Of a DNA stretch of 64,000 nucleotides, positions 56,342 to 64,000 are shown one piece after another (position 1 is the first letter of the stretch; each line of letters begins with the position of its first letter). Location: positions 34,077,366 to 34,141,365 of the forward strand of contig NC_088777.1 in the NCBI RefSeq assembly GCF_954871325.1, read 5' to 3'. A program made the position numbers and the translations under genes. The stretch comes from Gordionus sp. m RMFG-2023 (lineage: Eukaryota; Nematomorpha; Gordioida; Chordodea; Parachordodidae). A model generated the notes under the pieces. It did no database searches and was not told the origin of the DNA. It worked only from the letters and a program-made list of their open reading frames with translations.

Positions 56342-56649
56342 TAAGAGCGTCCATATAAATTATAAAAAAAATGTAATGCATTGTATTATAAATTAAATTC
56401 ATTTTAAAAAAATTTCAAATAAATAGTGCACTGCAGCCATTGTCAATTTATTAGGTGACAGTGAAATCATTGCACTACTGAATACCAATAAAAAAAAAAT
56501 TAGAAAGACTGCTGCTGTCAATTGAGGCTTTGAACACATAGGTCTAAGTGTAGATAATAATATTTTATTATAAATGATAATTTATTAATATGCTATATAA
56601 TAGGAATACTTTGCTTATCTTGTTTTGTATCAATTTTAGAGAGTGAAAT
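56342..56649. other. Short gene-free spacer
   Basis: Between two hAT elements. AGTGCACTGCAG (56427) and ATTGCACTACTG (56472) form a weak inverted pair. Nothing else seen. Confidence 0.4.
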
Positions 56650-56657
56650 ATTTAGAA

Positions 56658-57736
56658 CAGGGATCCAAACCGAAACGAATATCGGTTCGGTTCAGGTTCG
56701 GATAAAAATAACGGTTCAAGGTTCAGGTTCGGTTCGCCAAAAATAAAAATATCGGTTCGTTTCGAACCTCTAAAAACCGGTTTGAACATTTTTGTATTCA
56801 AACCTACATTCGAATTGTGTATAAGGAAATTTTTTTTTTAATTTCATAATTAAAATAAAAACCTTCATTTTTATTAATTGCACATTATAAAATAATATAA
56901 TTTATAAATATAACAAATAAATATATCATAATTTTAATATGAACGATTACTTAAATTTTTTTATTAAGCTGCACAATTAATATATTTTCAAAATTCGTCT
57001 CACTCAAATTACATCTATAAGGAGATAATATAAATTTTTTTGTCGAAAAACATCCTCCCTACACTAACTTGGGTAGCTGGTAGTGTTATTAAACGGCTCG
57101 TTTTGAGCCGATTTTTAAAAACGGCTAACACAAAATTATAGCCAGGAAAATATTGCCTAAGCATCGAGATCTTGCCAATAGATGTTCAATCCTATATTCC
57201 ATCTATTAGCAAAATATTTAGGCTTGCATAATATTTTTCTGGATAAAATATTGAGTTAGCCGTTTTTAAAAATCGGCTCAAATTGAGCCGTTTAACAACA
57301 CTAGTAGCTGGCATTGCCAGTATGATATCAGATTTGATGTGTCATTTATAAAACTATATGTAAAAATTTATATATTAGATTTTTTTTTTCTAGGCATTAT
57401 AATTTATAAGCTTAAAATATTTAAAAAATATTGTAAAATGGCAATATGCTAAAGTTTATAAAAATTATGACTGACGTTTATCAATCAAATGTGATTGATA
57501 ATAATTTTTAAAACAATTTGAATATAATTAATATTTTTGCAATATACTAGTAAAAACTTACACATTATTTTATAAGCATAAAATAATGAGACTCAAACCG
57601 GTTCAGAAGCATTTTAGCGGGTTCGGTTCAGGTTTGGCTAGAAATTTTTTAGAGGTTTAGGTTCGGTTTAGGTTCGATAAAAAATACCGGTTTTTAGCGG
57701 TTTAACGGTTCGGTTCAGGTTCAGTTTGGATCCCTG
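56658..57736. mobile_element. hAT family E, copy 2, hosting a MITE
   Basis: Ends CAGGGATCCAAACCGAAACG and, reversed, CAGGGATCCAAACTGAACC, with GGTTCGG-type subterminal repeats. ATTTAGAA flanks both sides exactly (56650-56657 and 57737-57744). It matches copy 1 (29775-30536) on both sides of the family B MITE. Confidence 0.94.
57081..57303. mobile_element. hAT MITE family B, copy 4
   Basis: A 223-bp palindrome: TAGTGTTATTAAACGGCTCG at the left and, reversed, TAGTGTTGTTAAACGGCTC at the right. GTAGCTGG is duplicated exactly (57073-57080 and 57304-57311). Copy 1 of hAT E shows the site with a single GGTAGCATG-like stretch. It is the least decayed member of the family here. Confidence 0.95.
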
Positions 57737-57744
57737 ATTTAGAA

Positions 57745-58281
57745 TGCATATAACCAAGGGATGGGAAATCCCTCCCTTCCATCGCAATTTGCCTGTTGTT
57801 GCAAATATCATAAGCTAATAAAAATGCCCCCCTCCCTACACACTCCTTATCCCACCCCCTTTCCAAAAAATGTATACAATATATAACTATAAGGAAGATT
57901 AAAAAATAAGAAAAAGTTAATAACTTTTTAAAATAACTACTATAATTCAAAATCTTTAGAAAAAAGCAATTTTATATAAAAAAATGAAAAACCAAAATTA
58001 TTTTTAAAAAAACCAATTGAACTTAGAGACTCTAACAAAATTTATAGGGTGGGTGGGCCTATGCCTCAACATAACCGATTAAGTAGACCACTTAATTAAA
58101 TTTAAAAATAATAAAAAGTTATTGTAGAAGCATGACAAGTCATAATAGATTATCTAATCTATGATTTATTTAGTTATTTAAAATTTAGCAAATTATTTAT
58201 TTAGTTATCCACTATTTATTCAAGAAATAAAGACAAATTCTGCTTTTAATCTTCTGTAAGGTTTTACAAATGAAAAAAAAA
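57745..58281. other. ELP4 downstream region
   Basis: AT-rich with CCCTCCC-type patches (57770-57860). No convincing continuation of ELP4 is seen, although its homologues are much longer. I see no other gene. Confidence 0.4.
58215..58220 (-). terminator. Possible poly(A) signal of ELP4
   Basis: AATAAA on the minus strand (TTTATT on plus), 62 bp after the ELP4 stop codon. The distance suits a compact 3' end, but AT-rich DNA gives this word often by chance. Confidence 0.35.
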
Positions 58282-59275
58282 TTAAGTGCTGCTTGTAATA
58301 AATTCATGCTTTGTCACTGGTGTCTTGGCACCTTTGCATTAAAATACTATTGATGTTATTTTACCTAAAGAATGTAAGGCTATTCTAAACACACCAGATT
58401 TTTTGTTCAAGGTGATTGCTGTTTGTTGTTTATTATCATTTAAAAGTGAATTGCTATTTGGTTGGTCAGATATAGAATTCAGAATGATGTCTTGTTTCAT
58501 AAATGATTCAATTTTTGATATTATACAATTATAAAAGTCAAGTTTATCATAGTTGAAATTATCATAGCTTGAAGTGGTTGTTTTAGAATATTTGTTATAG
58601 TTAAAATATACTTAGATTGTTGGCCAGATAAATAGTCTAAAATTCTATCATTATATACATCATAAACTTTTAGGAAGGAATTTTCTATAATTTCAGCATA
58701 AGTGTATATGTTCTGCAAATCAAACTTACCACTAATTATATTTGGATCTCTGTATTTTGACACATCTGATGCTGCCTGAATTATGAGTAATGGAAATATG
58801 TTTTGTTTAATTAATTTGAGTAACTTTAAGGCTTTTATATCTCCAGGCTATATCCAGATCATCATTCTTATGTAGAAGAACATCTGATTCTTCTTTATTA
58901 TTTGGAATTTCCTTTAGCATATATAATTAGGTAAAATATGAAATAACAATTACCAAAAACTTATGAAAATCACTATCAGCACTTGTTAACAGTATTTCAT
59001 GTTTATCCACTATACCCTGTGCTATAAAATATTTGAGTAATATGTCTGAATGAGTTGTAACATAATCTTCTTCTGAATGTTAAATAGAAACAGATTTATA
59101 TTTAAAAATTTTACCAATGAGTATTATGCTGCCTAATGGGGTTCCACCTAAGTATAATTTGAATCTTAAATAAAGATAGGATTAACATATAACCTATCAA
59201 ATTATCTATTGCTTCATGTCCTATACTTATGCTTTTAAAAATATCTTTTAAGGCAAATACATTGAAATTTTTCAT
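58282..59275 (-). CDS. ELP4: Elongator complex subunit 4 homologue, seven exons, short C-terminus
   Basis: Exons: 59275-59194, 59147-59115, 59072-58954, 58911-58825, 58775-58612, 58567-58365, 58331-58282. The introns are 46, 42, 42, 49, 44 and 33 bp, all GT...AG, and the joined frame is open for 245 codons. Key parts: SISIGHEAIDNLIGGTPLGS, then IILIEEDYVTTHSDILLKYF and IAQGIVDKHEILLTSAD. These correspond to the LLGGG...G..LLIEED...LL.KYFLAEG...GH segment of Elp4. DIAWRYKSL matches the KIAWRY motif, SGKFDL matches SSRFGHY, and VFRIALHSLG matches the LRI.I.SLGSP.W strand. Elp4 is a RecA-fold subunit of the Elp456 ring, used in wobble-uridine tRNA modification. Human and yeast Elp4 exceed 400 residues, so about the last third is missing. 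Exon 7 is the least certain; without its intron the frame ends 9 codons later in GKITSIVF. No stop or frameshift lies in exons 1-6. Confidence 0.87.
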
Positions 59276-59301
59276 TATTTTAAAAATTACAAAAAATTAA
59301 A

Positions 59302-59326
59302 AATTCATTCATTCATTCATTCATTA
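59302..59326. repeat. ATTC microsatellite
   Basis: Five to six copies of ATTC, about 30-50 bp upstream of the ELP4 start codon. In AT-rich 5' flanks such runs are common; a promoter role is only a guess. Confidence 0.85.
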
Positions 59327-59329
59327 CCA

Positions 59330-59960
59330 CGCCAGAAATTGCACGCGTGCAATTTCATCACCCACCAGGAGTTGTAGCGTGCACCATGTATATTCACTAG
59401 TATATAGATCCTATACATGATGTATACCCGTTTTATTATAGTGGACGGTACCACTATGTAGTCAGCTAGCATAGTAAAGAAGAGAGGAGTAAGAAAGAGG
59501 GGATCTATTAGTTCCGTTACCGGCAAAATAGTGTTAAGAATTGTAGCTAATATTAATAATAATAATGTACCTGACACCTGGTTAGATTTAAGAGATGGGA
59601 AAAAAAAATTTCTTAATGTTTGGTAAGTATATCCTTGGAAGATAACGCAATGTCTATAGAATCCATGTTATTCACTATTATCATTATTATATTGAGCCTG
59701 GAGATCGTTATCATTATCAATATTCACGGTTTTAAGATTATCATTGACTCCGTCAAAAATCATAATTCCTATTGCGCCAAAACATAAGTTGTCATTAGAC
59801 TGGGGATAAGAGATAGGAAATAAGGCAGTGTGAGAAATAGTCTGATACGTCCACGATTTCTGCTCTAGTTTAAACCATATTTAAGCATGTATTGCAGATG
59901 TTCCTTTAAATGTTTCTTGTTTTTGCTGAGTGCAAGAAAATCTATCAAAAAAAAAAAATT
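59330..59960 (-). pseudogene. Unrecognised possible coding fragments
   Basis: On the minus strand 59880-59668 is open and of mixed, protein-like composition: IWFKLEQKSWTYQTISHTAL, then FPISYPQSNDNLCFGAIGIM and IFDGVNDNLKTVNIDND. Just upstream, after a stop, FSCTQQKQETFKGTSAIHA is in the same frame. Further on (59430-59330) another frame reads YTWCTLQLLVGDEIARV. The W...P.S...F.G.G pattern is faintly like Kelch repeats, but I cannot assign a family. It could be a small-intron gene upstream of ELP4 in the same direction, now damaged. Antisense or chance remain possible. Confidence 0.3.
59335..59356. promoter_or_regulatory. 22-bp perfect palindrome upstream of ELP4
   Basis: GAAATTGCACG and its exact reverse complement CGTGCAATTTC abut with no spacer, 60-81 bp before the ELP4 ATG. 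The centre GCACGCGTGC is GC-rich in very AT-rich surroundings. It could be a dimeric factor site in a promoter shared with any upstream gene. Alternatively it may fall inside the possible coding fragment that overlaps it. Confidence 0.4.
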
Positions 59961-60164
59961 AAAAATTAAAGCAAAAAGAATAAATAATATTTGTCATCCA
60001 TCAATCATGAATTGTCAATTCTATGTAACAGATGATTATATTAATAACATAGAGTTAGAGGGTCAATTATGTTTTTTATAAAATAAATTCTAATTTATGA
60101 AAGCTGATATGAAAAGCATAAATACGCTGGTCTATCAATAATCTATGCTTGAAATACTGAAGCA

Positions 60165-60625
60165 AAACTCTAAAGTAAAAAAATGTAAAAAACAGAACAA
60201 ATATCATAATTATTAACTAATTTAAAATATTCGTCCTCTAGTCGACTCAAGTTGTCGATTTAAGTTCATAAACTATTCGTCCTCTAGTCGACTCTAATAT
60301 ATAATTTGTATTCACGACTCAAGTTGGAAGTCTAAAGTAAAATAATATAAAAAGCAGAACAAATATCTTAATTAATAATAAATAATTTGAAATATGCGTC
60401 CTCCCTTCTAGTTGACTCTGGCTGAAGTCTCAAGTTCATAAAACTATTTGTCCTCGAGTCGATTCAAGTTAACGACTCTTGTTAATAGAATTATTAGTCC
60501 TCTAGTCGAGTCAAGTATATAGATTTGACTTCACGAGTTAAGTTCCTGAGTTCATGACTTAAGTTAGTCGACTAATTCTACTAACGACTAGAGAGTTGGT
60601 CGGGTGAACTCGATTTTTTAAACAA
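60165..60625. repeat. CTAGTCGAC repeat block (family C end)
   Basis: A unit of about 162 bp (from TCTAAAGTAAA at 60169 and again at 60331) followed by many CCTCTAGTCGACTCAAGTT words in both orientations. The right edge, GAACTCGATTTTTTAAACAATAC (about 60604), mirrors the sequence at 2899-2920. It probably is the end of a TAGTGTTGTTAAA-type hAT. Confidence 0.6.
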
Positions 60626-60629
60626 TACC

Positions 60630-60970
60630 CAAAATACTAAAGATTAATGGAATAAAAATAAAGGCATTTAAAAGGGACCTATATTTATTTAATTTTTTGA
60701 TTTCTTCGAGTTCTAAGAAGTCAGAATTTCTATTGAACGGAAATGAGGTAACGCATGACACATCCCAGACAAGTCTTTTGCCGCCGAGCCAAAATGTTAA
60801 GGACATACAATCCGGACGCTTATCATCCTCTTATAAAAGTCATAATGGCTCTGAACTATTGGGGATACCAGCGGAAATCAAGGATTTGCCGATCAACCTA
60901 TTCAGGTTAGGGATCTGTCTAGTGCCTAATTTTTCAAACTCTCTTAGCCCAAAATCTTTCTAATAAATTT
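60630..60970 (-). pseudogene. R2-like non-LTR retrotransposon, copy 3 (3' fragment)
   Basis: The minus strand reads LNRLIGKSLISAGIPNSSEP, then RPDCMSLTFWLGGKRLVWDV with SCVTSFPFN and LEEIKKLNKYRSLLN. This matches residues 638-712 of the copy at 20627-22960, including the RPD, WD and K...KY endonuclease residues. Two in-frame stops lie between EP and RPD. It is limited to the endonuclease domain. Confidence 0.85.
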
Positions 60971-62700
60971 GTTCTGACCTTTCAATCCAGAACAAATTTT
61001 TTTTATTTTTCCCGAAAAGCTCCACTCGAAATAAAAATAAAAAGGATTTGTCCACCCAGCTCGGGAAGTATTTATTTAAATATAAAAAATTTTTATTATT
61101 TTTTATTGTAAAAAAAAATACTAAAAATAAAAAAGATTAGCGCCTTGTTTTTTTTAATATTTTTATAATATATCAATTTGTTTGTCAAAATGTAATAATA
61201 ACATATTTAAAATTTTAAGCCCTACTTAGCCAGGCCCGAATTTAATGCCCGACCCAGTCCGAACCGTAACTATTTTTAAAAAATATACTCGATTGGCCTG
61301 AAACCCTTTCTGTATAGGTTCGAGCAGAGTATGGGCCGGGCCGTGATTTGCATATCTCTAATTCAAGTTGTCACGCCGCAAAAAGCGACCCCTGAATCTA
61401 AGACAATAGAAACTATGCATGGAAAATGGATCAACTTACTTATTGTAGGCGGCACAAATATTATCGGAATGATACCTAGTCTATAGCTAATCGCGATTTA
61501 GAACTCATCTTTCGCGAGTAACATCTCCTTTTTCCTACTCTAGATTGCGTGTAGCCTTTCATGACTGTTAAAAAATTGTTGGGTTTCTAAATAGTAGAAG
61601 GTTAGTTGGATTATGAGACAAACAAAGCCTGGGCCCTATATTTTAAAACCAAATATTTTAATTGGCCATTAGTTATAAAAACTAAAAATAAATATAATTA
61701 TTTTTAAAAAATCTGGATTGGGTCTGAAATTATTTTTAAAATATCCGGACCGGGCCGTGCAGGTACCTCCGCAGGTCTCTGATATAAACATCATAAAACT
61801 GCAGATTCAATTATGATTGCGAATGTATATAAATTTCTGTCTTAAAAATTAAAAAAAAAAAAAAATTATTATTCAATCTTTTTTCTAAATATATACATTA
61901 TATAACGATATATATACATCCTTAAACTACAAATTTTATCGTGATTCTCAATATATAGATTGATATATTTAATAATTAAAGATGGTCAATGATGTTATCT
62001 TAATTCTGCTCAAGTACTAGACCGTTTATCAACAAAATTATTTATCTTACATTTATTCTTTTTCAGTAAAAATTGTTTACGATTTACATCAGTATATTTA
62101 TTGGTTGAATTTTTTTTTTAAATGTTACGTATTTTTTTTAATCGTTATATTTTATAGCTGAAAAACAAAAAAAATAATACGTTTTATATTAAATTATATA
62201 TATTTTAGTGCAATTCGCAAATTATCATATGAAATTTATATTTTAAAGGAATGAATGTAGAGGTAGACAATGAAAACTAGGTTAATAGTACAGGAGTTAT
62301 ATGCACCATCTTGTAAAAAATTACAATTCAAATACTTTATAAAAATCCGGTTTAAAAAAATATTAGACATTTAAAAATTTATAAGCTGGTTATGTTAATA
62401 TGAATTAATTTGACTTCTTACTAAAATTAAATGATTATTAATACATGTTTAATCGTTGATAGTTGTCAACACGGCTTGGCTTGAAGCTCGACAATGTGAC
62501 AAGTTAAAAAGATGGAGCCGGACTAAACAATTTGTATATAATATATTTTACGGTCCGGCCAGAGATAATTACAAACCAGATGGGTCAAAAGCCCAACAAA
62601 AATATTCCATAGATCGGTTATGGCAGGGCCGCGCTATTCTTGATATAACACTGCTATACATCAGGCCTTGGCCTAAACCTTGTAGCTTGGGCAAAATCAA
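60971..62700. other. Gene-free stretch with GGCCCG-type MITE scraps
   Basis: Two patches of about 160 bp (61210-61365 and 61625-61785) end in GGGCCGTGATTTGCATATCTCTAA and GGGCCGTGCAGGTACCTCCGCAGGTCTCTGA. Both resemble the right end of element P (GCAAGTCTCTG). A third GC-richer patch lies at 62550-62700 (CCGGCCAGAG ... CAGGGCCGCGC ... CAGGCCTTGGCC). No protein-coding gene is supported. Confidence 0.45.
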
Positions 62701-63870
62701 ACAGATAAAACATAATCTTTTTTAATCGGTCAAAGTGCCAACATTTTTTATTTTGATCATAACTTATGGACGGTTTATTTTGCTGGTATACGGTTCAAAG
62801 ATTCTGGAGGATCAATTAATGGGCTTCACATTGGCATTATTTTCGGTAATTGATCCTCACTTTCTAAAAATAATTCTAACTTCACGCTTTTAAACCGGAT
62901 ATAACTCGGTTACGTGGGATACCGATATACGGTTTGGAGATTATTAACGTACATATTGAATACTACATAATTGCTAAGTTTCAAAACATAATCTTTTTTA
63001 TTATTGGTTTTGGTAAAGTGCCAACATTTTTTATTTTACTCATAACTCACGAACGGTTTATTCCGCTGGTATACGGTTTAAAGATTCTGGAGTATAAATT
63101 AACGGACTTCACATTGGCATTATTTTCGGTAATTGATCTTCACTTTCTAAAAATAATTCCGCTAACTTCACGTTTTTAAAACGGATATAACTCGGTTATG
63201 GTTAATGATACGGATATGCGGTTTGGAGATTATTAACGTACATATTGAATACTACATAATTGCCAAGTTTCAGAGCATGATATTTTTTATTTTCAGTTTG
63301 GGCAAAGTGACTACACTTTCATATTTTGCTCATAACTCAGTAACGGTTCATTCCGATGCTTTCCGGATAGAAGATCAATTAACGGACTACTGGTATATGT
63401 TTCGGTAATTGATCCTCAAGTCGTTCCGCCAGCTTAAATAATTCCGCCAACTTCACGTTTTTAAAACCGTTATAACTCGGTCACGGTTAATGTAACGGAT
63501 ACGTGCTTTGATTATTAACGTACATATTAAATACTACATAATTGCCAAGTTTCAGATCATTATCTTTTATATTTTCGGTTTTGGCAAAGTGCCAACACTT
63601 TCTTATTTTGCTCATAACTTAGTAACGGTTCATTCCGCTGCTTTCCGGATAGAAGATCAATTAACGGGCTATACAATGGGTTAGGTTTTAGTAATTGATC
63701 CTCAAATCGTTCCACCAGCTTCAAAATTTCACACTTTCCTTATTTTGCTTAAAACCCATTAACCTTTGATTCCGCTGATGTTTAGTTTGAAGATCAATTA
63801 AGACTCTAAATATTGGCATAGGTTTTGTTAATTGATCCTCACATCGTTCCGCCAACTTCACGGACCTAAT
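62700..63870 (+). repeat. 288-bp dimeric satellite, about four copies
   Basis: AAAGTG(C/A)C(A/T)ACA recurs at about 62733, 63016, 63305 and 63597, a spacing of 283-292 bp. Within each unit two halves of about 143 bp are related: CATAACTC...ACGGTTTATTCCGCTGGTATACGG and TATAACTCGGTTACGG...ATACGGATATGCGG. The short open frames in it are repeat copies read as codons. The array decays towards 63870. Confidence 0.9.
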
Positions 63871-64000
63871 ACATTCAGAGCAAAAAATATGTTATAAAGG
63901 GTTCGCGGAAATGAATTTGCGATATTGTCTTTATTTTAAATTTTCTGCAAAATTATTGTAGTTTCATAATATTACCTTTGAGATTAAACTTTAGTTAAAA

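Noticed and set aside
57702-57950. Minus-strand frame with a hydrophobic start, possible ELP4 last exon
   Set aside because: It does not match the Elp4 C-terminus and partly overlaps the right end of hAT E.
60697-60963. Plus-strand 88-codon frame
   Set aside because: It is antisense to the retrotransposon endonuclease fragment, which has clear family residues on the minus strand.
61310-61330. GGTTCGAGC as a tRNA T-loop
   Set aside because: No cloverleaf arms can be built around it; it belongs to a GGCCCG-type MITE scrap.
62456-62725. Plus-strand 89-codon frame with mixed composition
   Set aside because: It lies over a GGCCCG-type MITE scrap and the start of the satellite; no family motif is seen.
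62934-63408. Two similar plus-strand frames (EIINVHIEYYIIAKFQ)
   Set aside because: They are successive 288-bp satellite units, so the similarity is repeat, not gene duplication.

Overview
This 64 kb window is very AT-rich eukaryotic DNA made almost wholly of nested transposable elements and satellites. I recognise one clear cellular gene, a minus-strand homologue of Elongator subunit 4 (ELP4, 58282-59275), with six introns of 33-49 bp. Transposon genes in the window carry similarly tiny introns (about 32-58 bp, GT...AG, AT-rich). FLYWCH-finger MULEs, BED-finger hATs, a MADF-bearing PIF/Harbinger element, a Tc1/mariner element and Gypsy elements together suggest an animal or animal-like parasite with short introns (for example a myxozoan or a mesozoan). 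The species cannot be fixed from this sequence. I see no rRNA, tRNA or CRISPR array.

Layout. 1-1.5 kb: a homogeneous 16-bp satellite. 1.5-2.6 kb: a non-autonomous hAT-like element (family A). 3.6-5.9 kb: a decayed FLYWCH/MULE transposase on the minus strand, split by a tandem repeat. 6.2-10.2 kb: a PIF/Harbinger element with two convergent genes (a MADF gene and a transposase fragment), invaded near its left end by a hAT with G-rich subterminal repeats. 10.6-19.3 kb: a decayed palindrome about 8.8 kb long whose arms carry the same satellite, the same hAT end and the same TATAGAGAA array in mirror order around a core with a FLYWCH/MULE fragment and a foldback element. 19.7-24.3 kb: a hAT MITE and a family A element that share one 8-bp target site; the family A copy carries an R2-like non-LTR retrotransposon with a 777-aa open frame.

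25.5-29.5 kb: four DNA transposons nested one inside the other. 29.8-30.5 kb: a short hAT. 31.0-34.6 kb: a broken minus-strand Gypsy element. 35.1-39.6 kb: a BED-hAT that looks like a recombinant of two copies. 41 kb: a hAT fossil split by a MITE. 43.9-45.2 kb: a Tc1/mariner fossil. 45.6-50.7 kb: a hAT holding a young but broken Gypsy element. 50.8-52.5 kb: another hAT fossil. 53.2-56.3 kb: a BED-hAT carrying a truncated copy of the R2-like retrotransposon. 56.7-57.7 kb: a hAT holding a MITE, with an almost empty-site copy at 30.2 kb. 58.3-59.3 kb: ELP4. 60.2-61.0 kb: CTAGTCGAC repeats and a third retrotransposon fragment. 62.7-63.9 kb: a satellite of about 288 bp built from two halves of about 143 bp.

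The genes do not form an operon or pathway. The main biology is layered: hAT elements with 8-bp target duplications are the commonest unit, and retrotransposons and MITEs have landed inside them. Letters A, B, C, D, E, G, H, I, J, M, O, P, Q are working family names used only here.
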